From positions 1 to 30,436 of the forward strand of contig CAZHGD010000084.1 of NCBI GenBank assembly GCA_964531735.1: a stretch of DNA of 30,436 nt, read 5' to 3'. The notes under the pieces are model-generated. The model was not told the DNA's origin. It worked only from the letters and a program-made list of their open reading frames with translations, and ran no database searches. This document shows positions 7,620 through 15,820 of this stretch, piece by piece. Within the stretch, counting starts at the first letter, position 1, and each line of letters begins with the position of its first letter. A program made the translations under genes and the position numbers. The stretch comes from CAZHGD01 sp964531735. Lineage in GTDB: Bacteria; Armatimonadota; UBA10988.

Positions 7620-10508
7620 TCAGCGGCCCACCACGACCAGCCGGTAGGATCGCGGGGCCACCACCACGGTCAGCCGACTGTCCGCCAGGCCCGGCGGCGG
7701 GCCATCGTCCAGCGCGCTCGCCGAGCCGCTCGCCGGCAGGCCGAGCGCCGCCCGGTCCAGCGACAGGATCGCGCGGCGCTCGGCCTGACTGGTGTTCAGC
7801 ACCACCAGCAAGGCGCGTCCGGGCCGGACATAGACGCTGACCAACACGCTGTCCGAGTCCGCCCGGAGGCCATTGGGCCGCCAGTAGGGCCGGAACTCGG
7901 CGTCGACGATGCCGAAGGTGTCCAGGCGCCGCCAGGTGTCTTCGATCACCTTGGCCTGGCACCAGATCGGCCAAGGCTGCGTGTCATGCGCCAGCATCAG
8001 GCCCATCAGACGTTCGGTGCCGACCGGCTGGTTCCGCCAGGCGCCGCTGAACTCCGGCAGGAAGAACGGATGCACGCCCCACGGCCCGACGGTGTTCTCG
8101 CAACGCCACTTGGCCAGCGGGACGATGGCCTGGTAGTCGTCGGTGAGCTTCACCGCGGCCGGGTTGTACTGCTCGCCGTCGAGCATGCTGTCGGCGAACG
8201 AGAGCATCGGCCCGCAGACGGTGGTCGACATGTGGGCGAGGATGTGCGCCTCGGGCCGTCGCCGGCTCAGCACGGCGCGGGCGCGGCGCATGACCTCGCG
8301 GTAGGCGCGCAGCGGGTAGCGCGGGTGCAACTGGCCGGCGCCGTCGCGCCAACCGCAGCCGTGGTGTTCCACCAGACAGGCCGACGGGTTCCAGCAGTCG
8401 ACGTAGATACCGTCGACCTGGTAGTCCTCGACGAAGCGCGCCAGCTTCCAGGCGATCAGGTCGCACCACGCCGGCACCTGCGGGCAGGCGCCGATCAGCG
8501 GCCCGCCCATCTGGCCCACGTCGCCGCCGTCGAAGCTACGGCCGGGATCGACGAAGTCCGGCCCGTAGTAGCGCCACTCCGCCGCATCCGAGGCGAAGAA
8601 GTTCAGGTTGACATAGGGGATCACCCGCGCGCCGCGCGCGTGCAGCAGCCGCACCGTCTCGGTGAACGCCGCCGGGTCCTGCGGCGCGGGGTAGCCATAG
8701 TGCTTGGTGTTGCCGTTGCCCCAGACCACCTGCAGGTTGCCGGCGTTCGGCGCCCGCACCACGTCACCCGTGCCGAGGTTGCCCAGCCGCCAGCCACGGG
8801 CCTTGGCCGGCACCGGTTTGAGCGGCGTGGCCTGGCAGCCGAACTCCAGGTGCAGCGGCGCGGCGAGCCGCGTCGGCTGGTTGATGAACCGCACCGTCAG
8901 CACCACCTGGCCACCGTCGCGGGTGACCTGGTAGACCGGCTGACCCGGCGCGTTCGACCAGCCGCGGTTCCATTCGGCGCACCAGCCGAGCCCGCGGTCG
9001 TGGTCGCCCAGCCACACATACGGCGTGAACGACGGCGACGACCAGCCGGTCGCGGGCAGCGCCCCGGCCTCGTTCTCCAGCCAGTTGCGCCCGCAGCGGT
9101 GCAGGTACTGCACCACCTCGGCCCGCAGCGGCACGCGCAGCGTCAGGTCGTCCAGATCCAGCGGCTGGGCCGGCGTGACGGTCAGTTCGCACCAGTCGAG
9201 ACCGTCGTACTCGATGGTCTGGGTCGACTGGACGCGCAAGCCGGGCAGCGTGGCGCTGGCTGACCATTGCGCCCGCGTCGCGCTGGCGCTGACCAGTCGG
9301 CCCGGCTCTTCGCGCAGCGGCAGCGCGCGGCCGGCGGCGCCCACCGACAGCGTCGGCGGCCCGGCCAGCAGGTCCTGACCGGCGCTCCGCACCTGGCGGG
9401 GCAGCAAGCCGCCCAAGGCGTAGCGCCGGCCCCAGCACTCGACGGTGTCGCCCGCCGCGCGCACGGGCGGGTAGGGCGGTAGCACCACGTCCTCGGCGCC
9501 CTCGTGAGTCGTGAACCAGGGCGGGTCGGCCGGCTTCTCGAACGGCAGCTCGCGCTGCCCGGTGACGGCGCCCTGGCCGTCTCGCACAGTGGCGCGGACG
9601 GTCGCCGGGCCCGCGGGCAGATCGCGGATGTCCAGGTCGGCCAGCGCCTGGTCGTCGGCGCCCGGCGTGGCCACAGCGCGGGCGGTGCGCCCGGCCGCGC
9701 TGGCCTCGACCAGCACGCGACCCGGCGCGCCGGCCGGCAGGTAGCCGGAGGTGTCCACGTCCACCAGCCAACGCCCGCTGGCCGCGCGCGGCTCGATGGT
9801 CACCGGCAGCGGCGGCTGGTAGTCGATCGTCTCGCCGCGGGCCGCTTTGGCAATCTGCTCGGCCGGCAGGGCCCAGCGGGCGATGCGGACCTGGTCGACC
9901 AGCGTGCGGCTGGTGTGCGGCTTGCCCCAGCCGTCGTCGCCGATGCGGAACCAGCCGCTCAGGCTCTGGGGCCGTGAGGGCAGGACGTGCCGCTGCCGCG
10001 CGACGCCGTCCACGTAGCAGACCAGTTGCTCGCGCGACCAGACTCCGGCGAGGTGATGCCACTGACCGCCGGTCAGCTTGCCGGCCTCCCACCAGGCCGA
10101 GACGAACGACTCACGGGTGGTGCCGGACAGGAACAGCAGACCGCCGGTCCAGAACTTGTAGAGCACCAGCCAGCCGGGCCCGGCGGTCTCGAAGAAGACG
10201 TGGAAGGCTTGCTCGTCGGCCGGCCAGTCGAGGGGCTTGACCCACATCATGACCGTGCCCTGTGACGGCCGCACCTGGCCGGCGACCGGGTACTTCACAC
10301 TGGCCGCCGCCCCGCCGCAGACCAGCGCGCGCCCGAACCGGCCCTCGGCGTAGGCCACTTGTCCGGCGACTTCGAGCGGCTTGATGGCGCCGCCGCTGCC
10401 GTGGCCATCGAGGGTGTCGTCGAAGTCGGCCTGGAAGGTCCACGGCGCAGGCGCAGCGGCCAGCGGCGCGAGGCAGCCCAGGACCAGCCACCAGCAGGCG
10501 AGACGCAT
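7620..10508 (-). CDS. Secreted LamG-like / DUF6067-like glycoside hydrolase
   Basis: The 962-residue protein begins with a signal peptide (MRLACWWLVLGCLAPLAAA). Residues ~22-240 form a LamG/concanavalin-like jelly roll (WTFQADFDDTLDG, HHLAGVWSREQLVCYVDG, RIARWALPAEQI). Around residue 496 is PYVWLGDHDRGLGWCAEWNRGW, a signature resembling DUF6067 glycosidase-like proteins. A TIM-barrel-like half follows, with VIPYVNLNFF, the acidic strand VDGIYVDCWNP (~residue 702) and MLDGEQYN (~774). The C-terminal residues ~890-960 look like a small beta domain. ATG at 10508 is chosen over an upstream extension because it starts the signal peptide and has GGAG nearby; its promoter is at 10570-10598. It probably acts on extracellular or periplasmic polysaccharide. 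The exact linkage and catalytic acids are not certain. Confidence 0.85.
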   Translation of the reverse strand: MRLACWWLVLGCLAPLAAAPAPWTFQADFDDTLDGHGSGGAIKPLEVAGQVAYAEGRFGRALVCGGAAASVKYPVAGQVRPSQGTVMMWVKPLDWPADEQAFHVFFETAGPGWLVLYKFWTGGLLFLSGTTRESFVSAWWEAGKLTGGQWHHLAGVWSREQLVCYVDGVARQRHVLPSRPQSLSGWFRIGDDGWGKPHTSRTLVDQVRIARWALPAEQIAKAARGETIDYQPPLPVTIEPRAASGRWLVDVDTSGYLPAGAPGRVLVEASAAGRTARAVATPGADDQALADLDIRDLPAGPATVRATVRDGQGAVTGQRELPFEKPADPPWFTTHEGAEDVVLPPYPPVRAAGDTVECWGRRYALGGLLPRQVRSAGQDLLAGPPTLSVGAAGRALPLREEPGRLVSASATRAQWSASATLPGLRVQSTQTIEYDGLDWCELTVTPAQPLDLDDLTLRVPLRAEVVQYLHRCGRNWLENEAGALPATGWSSPSFTPYVWLGDHDRGLGWCAEWNRGWSNAPGQPVYQVTRDGGQVVLTVRFINQPTRLAAPLHLEFGCQATPLKPVPAKARGWRLGNLGTGDVVRAPNAGNLQVVWGNGNTKHYGYPAPQDPAAFTETVRLLHARGARVIPYVNLNFFASDAAEWRYYGPDFVDPGRSFDGGDVGQMGGPLIGACPQVPAWCDLIAWKLARFVEDYQVDGIYVDCWNPSACLVEHHGCGWRDGAGQLHPRYPLRAYREVMRRARAVLSRRRPEAHILAHMSTTVCGPMLSFADSMLDGEQYNPAAVKLTDDYQAIVPLAKWRCENTVGPWGVHPFFLPEFSGAWRNQPVGTERLMGLMLAHDTQPWPIWCQAKVIEDTWRRLDTFGIVDAEFRPYWRPNGLRADSDSVLVSVYVRPGRALLVVLNTSQAERRAILSLDRAALGLPASGSASALDDGPPPGLADSRLTVVVAPRSYRLVVVGR

Positions 10509-10569
10509 CGCGACTTCTCCGCGCCGCTCGAACCGGCTGCTGCGACCCGCCTGACGAGCGGACGCGCCC

Positions 10570-10598
10570 ATCATACGGCCCGCCGCAGGATGATTCAA
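10570..10598 (-). promoter_or_regulatory. Sigma70-type promoter for the secreted LamG/DUF6067-like gene
   Basis: Reading the minus strand, TTGAAT is followed after 17 bases by TATGAT, a good match to the sigma70 consensus at ideal spacing. Transcription would start near 10563, giving a leader of about 54 bases before the ATG at 10508. Confidence 0.65.
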
Positions 10599-10633
10599 CA
10601 GCCCGGCGGCCAACCAGCGAGCGGAGCCCGACC

Positions 10634-13513
10634 GTGACTCGACTCGTGGTGCAGTATTTCCTCAACGACCGCCTCGATCCGGCGCTGGTGGCGCGGCAAC
10701 TGGAGCAGTTCGCCGCCGCCGGTTACGACGGGGTCTACCCCCACGCGCGCGCCGGCCTGACCACGCCCTACTTCTCGGCCGACTGGTGGGCCGTCATGGA
10801 CACCATCGCCGAGCACTGCCGGCGGCTGGGCCTCAAGTTCTGGATCTGGGACGAGGACTACTACCCCAGCGGCCAGATGGGCGGGCGCATCGTCTGGGAA
10901 GACCCGGGGCTGGCGGCCCGCGGCCTGGAGTTCACGGTGGCCCGGTGCGAAGGCGCCGGGCCGTTCGAGGTCGACTTCGCGCCCGGCGCGCTCCTGCGCT
11001 GCTTCGCCGTGCCCGAGCGGGCCGACGGCCAACTCGGGGAGCCCGTCGACATCACCGCCTGGTGCGGCACGCGGCGGCAGCACTGGGGGCCACGGCAGGT
11101 CCTGCACCGCGCGTACTCGCCGCTGGTCAACGACGTCGGCCACCCGCACTGGCGCTCGTGGATGAGCGAGAACCGCTTTGCCGTGGTCTGGACGCCACCG
11201 CAGCCGGGCACCTGGCAGATTGTCGCCACCTTGCACCGCGCGGTGAGCCAGGAGGCCCCCGACTTCCTGCGACCCGAGAGCATCGCCCGCTTCCTCGAAC
11301 TGAGCCACGACGCCTACCACGCGCGCTACGGCGCCGAGTTCGGCGAGCTGATCGAGGCCATCTTCACCGACGAGCCGAACCCGGCCGGCCAGACCTTTCC
11401 CTGGACCCCGCGGTTCGCCGAGGAGTTCCGCGCCGACCACCGCTACGACCTCCTCGACCGGCTGCCGCACCTGGCCCTGGACATCGACGAGCGGAGCGCC
11501 ACCATCCGCCACCACTACCGGCTGACGCAGCACCGACTGCTCCGCAGTCACTATGTGGACCAGATCGCGGCCTGGTGCGAGGCCCACGGCGTGCTCATGT
11601 CGGGCCACCTGACGCGCACCGAGTGGCTCTCGCTGGTGGCCGCCTGGTGGCCGAACGAGCTGCGCTGCTACCGCGCCATGCACATTCCGGCCGCCGATCC
11701 ACTCGGCGCCAGTGTGGCCTGGCCCGACGCCGCGGCCTACACCACCGGGCTGAAGGTGGCCTCGTCGGCCGCGCATCTGTTCGGCCGCGACCAGGCCGGC
11801 ACCGACGCGCTGGCCATCATCGGCGACGAGGCCGGCCTGCGCGACCTGAAGTACCAACTCGACTTCCAGATGGTCCTGGGCATCAACCAGTTCACGCTCC
11901 ACGGCGCGAGCTACTCGTTCCGCGGCCACCGCAAGGACGAGGTGCCGCCGTCGCTGTTCTGCCAGCACACCGAGTTTCCGCACTTCCCCGTGCTCTGGGA
12001 CCACGTGCGCGGCACCTGCGCCGAGCTGACCGGCGGCCGGCACCAGTGCGAGGTGGCCGTGCTCTACCCGGCCACCTCGCTCTATTGCCAGATCACGCCG
12101 CACACCGGCCTGCCCAATCTGCCGGACGAGGCGCTGATCCACCAGGTCTCCGAGCAACTGCTCAGCGCCCACTGCGACTTCGACTTCATCGACGAGGTGA
12201 CCCTCGACGAGTCGGTCGACGAGTTCGGCACGTTCCTCACCTCCGAGCCCTACCGCATCGTCATCCTGCCGCACCTGCGCTTTGTCGACGCGGCCTGCGC
12301 CGCGGCGCTGTTGCGCCTCGTGCGCGGCGGCGGGCGGGTGATCGCGGTCGGTGGTCTGCCGCTGGCGCTGCCGCGCGAACCGGCGGCCGCTCACGAGTGG
12401 GCCGACGAACGCGTGGAGCAGGTGGCCGACCTGGCCGAGGTGCTCGACAGTCTGCCGCGCCTGCCGGTCAGCGGTGACGGCGCGAGCGACGTGTTCGTGC
12501 TGGAGCGGCGCGTCGACGGCGCGGCCAAGTGGTTCTGCTTCAACCGCGCCGAACGCGAGTTCAGCGGCACCGTGGCCGGCCGGCCGGTGGTCATCGCCGG
12601 GCGCGGCAGCGCCCTGCTCAAGGCCGACGACGCGCCCGCCGTCGCCGCGCCCGGACCCGTGGTGGCGGACCTGTCGGCCGACTGGACGGTGACCTTCGGC
12701 GCCAACCAGCTCCCGCTGAACGCCTGGCACGTCGAGCATCCGGCCGGGGCCGAGCCGCCGTATGGCGGCCGGTTCGCGCTGCCGCTGCTCGATCTGCTGC
12801 GCCGCGAACCCGATCCCACCGCCCAGAGCGCCGCGCCGGCGCGCTACTGGTGCCGCTTCATGCTCGATGGCGAGGTGCCCGACGCGCGCCTGGCCATCGA
12901 GCCGGGCTTCTGCGGTGAGGTCGCCTGGCGCCTGCTGGTCAACGACCAACCGATCTGCGCCTGGCGCGAGGACGCCGTCTTCGACAACTACACCCAGGTC
13001 GCGGACCTCGGCCCGCTGCTTCGCACCGGTTCCACGCCGACACTGAACACGATCTGCCTGGAGGCCGCGGGACCGGGTCGCAATCTGGCCGAACTGCCCT
13101 ACCTGCTGGGCTCGTTCCGGGCCGAGTACCGCTACGGCCACCCGTCGTTCCCGTTCCTGTGCGCCGCGCCGGCGACGCTGGCCCTGCCGACGCTGCTGCC
13201 GTGGGACACGCTGGGCTATCCGACGTATTCGGGCGCGGTGCGGTACGAGCGCCAGTTCAGCCTGGCGGAACCGGCCGAGGTGGCGCTCGATCTCGGCCGG
13301 GTGGAGGATCTGGCCGAGGTGGCGCTGGACGGCCAACCACCGCGGGCGCTGGCCTGGCCGCCGTATCGCTGTGCACTCGGACGGCTGGGCAGCGGCCCGC
13401 ATGACTTGGCCATCACGGTGTGGAACCCGCCGGCCAACCGGAACCGCGCGGCGCGGTTGCCGGCCGGCCTGCTGGGGCCGGTCCGGTTGCGGCGGTCGGG
13501 CCGGCTGCTATAA
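10634..13513 (+). CDS. GH106-like (alpha-L-rhamnosidase-related) glycosyl hydrolase, cytosolic
   Basis: The 959-residue product resembles the large glycosyl hydrolases annotated as GH106 or alpha-L-rhamnosidase-like. Diagnostic stretches are KFWIWDEDYYPSGQMGG (residues ~69-84), the acidic IFTDEPN (~243), and IIGDEAGLRDLKYQ with INQFTLHGASYS (~395-425). A glutamine-amidotransferase-like Rossmann section follows (~530-580; IVILPHLRFVDAACAAALL). The C-terminal ~100 residues are a jelly-roll sugar-binding-like domain (RYERQFSLAEPAEVALDLGR). The start is GTG at 10634 with GCGGAG upstream. No signal peptide is present, so it may work on imported oligosaccharides, complementing the secreted glycosidase encoded divergently 125 bases away. 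Activity on rhamnosides is family inference. No clear promoter for this strand was found in the gap. Confidence 0.85.
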   Translation: MTRLVVQYFLNDRLDPALVARQLEQFAAAGYDGVYPHARAGLTTPYFSADWWAVMDTIAEHCRRLGLKFWIWDEDYYPSGQMGGRIVWEDPGLAARGLEFTVARCEGAGPFEVDFAPGALLRCFAVPERADGQLGEPVDITAWCGTRRQHWGPRQVLHRAYSPLVNDVGHPHWRSWMSENRFAVVWTPPQPGTWQIVATLHRAVSQEAPDFLRPESIARFLELSHDAYHARYGAEFGELIEAIFTDEPNPAGQTFPWTPRFAEEFRADHRYDLLDRLPHLALDIDERSATIRHHYRLTQHRLLRSHYVDQIAAWCEAHGVLMSGHLTRTEWLSLVAAWWPNELRCYRAMHIPAADPLGASVAWPDAAAYTTGLKVASSAAHLFGRDQAGTDALAIIGDEAGLRDLKYQLDFQMVLGINQFTLHGASYSFRGHRKDEVPPSLFCQHTEFPHFPVLWDHVRGTCAELTGGRHQCEVAVLYPATSLYCQITPHTGLPNLPDEALIHQVSEQLLSAHCDFDFIDEVTLDESVDEFGTFLTSEPYRIVILPHLRFVDAACAAALLRLVRGGGRVIAVGGLPLALPREPAAAHEWADERVEQVADLAEVLDSLPRLPVSGDGASDVFVLERRVDGAAKWFCFNRAEREFSGTVAGRPVVIAGRGSALLKADDAPAVAAPGPVVADLSADWTVTFGANQLPLNAWHVEHPAGAEPPYGGRFALPLLDLLRREPDPTAQSAAPARYWCRFMLDGEVPDARLAIEPGFCGEVAWRLLVNDQPICAWREDAVFDNYTQVADLGPLLRTGSTPTLNTICLEAAGPGRNLAELPYLLGSFRAEYRYGHPSFPFLCAAPATLALPTLLPWDTLGYPTYSGAVRYERQFSLAEPAEVALDLGRVEDLAEVALDGQPPRALAWPPYRCALGRLGSGPHDLAITVWNPPANRNRAARLPAGLLGPVRLRRSGRLL

Positions 13514-13514
13514 T
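13487..13514 (+). promoter_or_regulatory. Sigma70-type promoter of the glycan biosynthesis operon
   Basis: TTGCGG (13487-13492) and a perfect TATAAT (13509-13514) are separated by 16 bases. The TAA stop of the GH106-like gene lies inside the -10 hexamer, so the promoter is embedded in the end of that gene. Transcription should start near 13521, about 47 bases before the epimerase ATG. Confidence 0.7.
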
Positions 13515-13532
13515 GGTCCGGCAGCGGATGGC

Positions 13533-13562
13533 CGGGCGCCAGCGGTTCGACGGCCGCGCCCG
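13533..13562 (+). other. Leader hairpin next to the epimerase ribosome-binding site
   Basis: In the predicted operon leader, CGGGCGC (13533-13539) pairs perfectly with GCGCCCG (13556-13562), leaving a 16-base loop. The stem ends immediately before the GAGG ribosome site, so it could influence initiation. No known riboswitch class is recognisable. Confidence 0.4.
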
Positions 13563-13567
13563 CGAGG

Positions 13568-14590
13568 ATGCAACGCTTGGATACAGGTCAGCCCATCATC
13601 GTCACTGGGGCAGCCGGCTTCATCGGCTTCCATCTGACCCGTGCCCTATTGGCCGAAGGCCGGCGCGTGGTGGGCGTGGACAACCTCAACGACTACTACC
13701 CGGTCGACCTCAAGCGAGCCCGGCTGGCACAGTTGGCCAACTCGCCGCAGTTCCGCTTCCAGGAACTCGATCTGGCTGAATCGGAGGCGGTCAACCAACT
13801 GGTGGCGGAGGTGCAGCCGGAGGTTATCTGCCATCTGGCGGCCCAGGCCGGCGTGCGCTACTCGCTGGCCCATCCGCACTGCTACCTGGCCAGCAACGTC
13901 AACGGCACGCTCAACATGCTCGAAGCCTGCCGCTGGCACCAGGTCGAGCGGCTGGTCTACGCCTCCTCGTCGAGCGTCTACGGGGGCAACACCAAGGTGC
14001 CCTTCGCCGAGGACGATCGGGTGGACGATCCGATCAGTCTGTACGCGGCCACGAAACGCTCGGGCGAGTTGATGGCGCGCACCTACACGCACTTGTTCGG
14101 CTTGCAGACCATCGGTCTGCGGTTCTTCACCGTCTACGGCCGCTGGGGCCGGCCCGACATGGCGATGTGGATCTTCACCGAACGGATTCTGCGCGGCCAG
14201 CCGATTGCGGTGTTCAACCACGGGCAGATGCAGCGCGACTTCACGCACGTCTCCGATATCGTCGCCGGCGTCCGCGCCAGCCTGTTCGCCGACGGGCTGG
14301 GCCCGTGCGAGGTCATCAACCTGGGCAACCACCGTTGCGAGGAGCTGGGTCGGCTGATCGACGTGATTGAGGCGGCCTGCGAGCGACCGGCGACGCGCGA
14401 CTACAAGGACTTGCAGCCCGGCGATGTCCTGGCCACCTGGGCCGATGTGTCGAAGGCCCAGCGCGTGTTGGGCTTCGAGCCCAAGGTGACCATCGACGAG
14501 GGCGCCGCCGACTTCGTGGCCTGGTACCGGTCCGAGCCGGCCCTGGCGGCGGCCGTGGCCACGTGGCGGGCTGCCGGCGGCTCGGGGTAG
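13568..14590 (+). CDS. UDP-glucuronate 4-epimerase (extended SDR)
   Basis: The 340-residue protein is an extended SDR epimerase. It has the NAD motif TGAAGFIG near residue 14, the catalytic Tyr159 and Lys163 (YAATK), an SSSSVYG strand, and RFFTVYGRWGRPDMA. The sections MQRDFTHVSDIV and QPGDVLATWADVSKAQ are typical of the UDP-GlcA 4-epimerase (CapI/LpsL/GAE) branch. It would convert UDP-glucuronate to UDP-galacturonate in the cytoplasm, supplying the glycosyltransferases downstream. ATG at 13568 directly abuts the only GAGG ribosome site, which is too close. TTG at 13577 has nine-base spacing and could be the real start, trimming three residues. The gene is first in the operon transcribed from 13487-13514. 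Confidence 0.88.
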   Translation: MQRLDTGQPIIVTGAAGFIGFHLTRALLAEGRRVVGVDNLNDYYPVDLKRARLAQLANSPQFRFQELDLAESEAVNQLVAEVQPEVICHLAAQAGVRYSLAHPHCYLASNVNGTLNMLEACRWHQVERLVYASSSSVYGGNTKVPFAEDDRVDDPISLYAATKRSGELMARTYTHLFGLQTIGLRFFTVYGRWGRPDMAMWIFTERILRGQPIAVFNHGQMQRDFTHVSDIVAGVRASLFADGLGPCEVINLGNHRCEELGRLIDVIEAACERPATRDYKDLQPGDVLATWADVSKAQRVLGFEPKVTIDEGAADFVAWYRSEPALAAAVATWRAAGGSG

Positions 14591-14594
14591 CCCG

Positions 14595-15767
14595 ATGGCG
14601 CCTGAAGCAGCGGCAGCGACGGCTGGCCCGGGCAAGGTCGCTTTGCCGCACGTGCTGTTGGCCATTCGCGGGTTGGACACCGGCGGGGCCGAACGGCGCT
14701 GCCTGCTGCTGGCCAACGCGCTGGTGAACGAGGGCTACCCGGTCAGCCTGCTGGTCATGCGCCCGGCGGAGAACCCCATCGGCCAGCCCGACCCGCGGAT
14801 CCGGGTGGTCTCGGCCGATCTGACCAATCGCCGCAGCCTGGCCGGTTGGCGGCGGTTCTACCGCGCCATCAGGCAGTTGCGCCCGACGGTCTTCCAGGGC
14901 TTCGACACCACGGTCGGCTTCGTCGGCGGCGTGCTGGCACGCCTGGCCGGCGTGCCGCTGGTGATCAACGCGATCACCTGCCACAACGGTCGCTATCCCC
15001 GCTGGCAAGCCGCCTTGGCGCGGTTCTGCTTCCGGTTCACCGACTACGCCATCGCCAACAGCCGTGACGTGGCGGACTTCCACATTCGCGACTGGCGGTT
15101 CGCCGCAGAGAAGGTGGTGGTCATACCGAACCCCATCGACCTCGGGCGGTGGCCTTGCCGGGAGCCCGCACTGCGCCGTGCGGCGCGGGCCGAGTTGGGC
15201 CTGGACGAAGCGCAGCAGGCCGTCGGCGTCGTCGCTCGGCTCGATGCGCAGAAGGACCACGCCACACTGTTGGCGGCGTTTGCCGCCGTGGCGCCGGCGC
15301 ACCCGGAGGCGGTCTTGCTGGTCATTGGCGAGGGCCCGCTGCAGACCGAGCTGGAAGCGACCGCCGCACGGCTGGGCATTAGCGCGCAGACCCGGTTCCT
15401 GGGCTTGCGCCAGGATATGCCGCGCCTGCTCCAGGCGCTCGACCTGCTGTGCCTGTCCTCGCGCTACGAGGGCATGTCGAACGCGCTGCTCGAGGGCATG
15501 GCCACCGGTCTGCCGGTGATCAGCACCGCCGTCTCGGGCACCGCGGAGCTGATTGTGCCCGAGCGCACCGGCTGGGTGGTGCCGATCGGTGACCCGGCGG
15601 CCTTCGCCGCGGCGCTGTCCGCGGCCCTGGCCGACCGCGCGCGCCTGGCGGCCTACGGACAGGCCGGGCGCGAGCACGTTGCCGGCCAGTTCGACCGGCC
15701 GGTGATCGTCCAGCGCTACCTGGAGTTCTATGCCCAAGCCCTGGCTTCGACAGCGGCGCAGAGGTGA
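14595..15767 (+). CDS. GT4-family glycosyltransferase (paralogue A)
   Basis: The 390-residue protein has the two-Rossmann GT-B layout of GT4 enzymes. The N-terminal domain starts with PHVLLAIRGLDTGGAERRC, where the GG loop is typical. The C-terminal domain has VVARLDAQKDHATLL, VLLVIGEGPL and the donor-binding EX7E motif in YEGMSNALLEGMATGLP. It transfers a sugar from a nucleotide-sugar donor to a growing glycan at the cytoplasmic face of the membrane; donor and acceptor are unknown. It begins four bases after the epimerase stop and is clearly co-transcribed. Its sequence shares many blocks with the next gene, so the two arose by tandem duplication. Confidence 0.9.
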   Translation: MAPEAAAATAGPGKVALPHVLLAIRGLDTGGAERRCLLLANALVNEGYPVSLLVMRPAENPIGQPDPRIRVVSADLTNRRSLAGWRRFYRAIRQLRPTVFQGFDTTVGFVGGVLARLAGVPLVINAITCHNGRYPRWQAALARFCFRFTDYAIANSRDVADFHIRDWRFAAEKVVVIPNPIDLGRWPCREPALRRAARAELGLDEAQQAVGVVARLDAQKDHATLLAAFAAVAPAHPEAVLLVIGEGPLQTELEATAARLGISAQTRFLGLRQDMPRLLQALDLLCLSSRYEGMSNALLEGMATGLPVISTAVSGTAELIVPERTGWVVPIGDPAAFAAALSAALADRARLAAYGQAGREHVAGQFDRPVIVQRYLEFYAQALASTAAQR

Positions 15768-15807
15768 GAAGCATGCTCAGCGACGTCGGCGAACAAGGAG
15801 CGGTCAC

Positions 15808-15816
15808 GGAGGAGGG
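15808..15816 (+). promoter_or_regulatory. Strong Shine-Dalgarno site that decides the paralogue B start
   Basis: GGAGGAGGG lies four bases before the ATG at 15821. The next in-frame start upstream is a GTG at 15764 that overlaps the previous stop as GTGA. The stronger ribosome site and the better alignment with paralogue A favour 15821. Confidence 0.65.
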
Positions 15817-15820
15817 CACC

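Noticed and set aside
10595..13402. 935-codon open frame antisense to the GH106-like gene
   Set aside because: Low-complexity, basic, no motifs, and the opposite strand is clearly coding.
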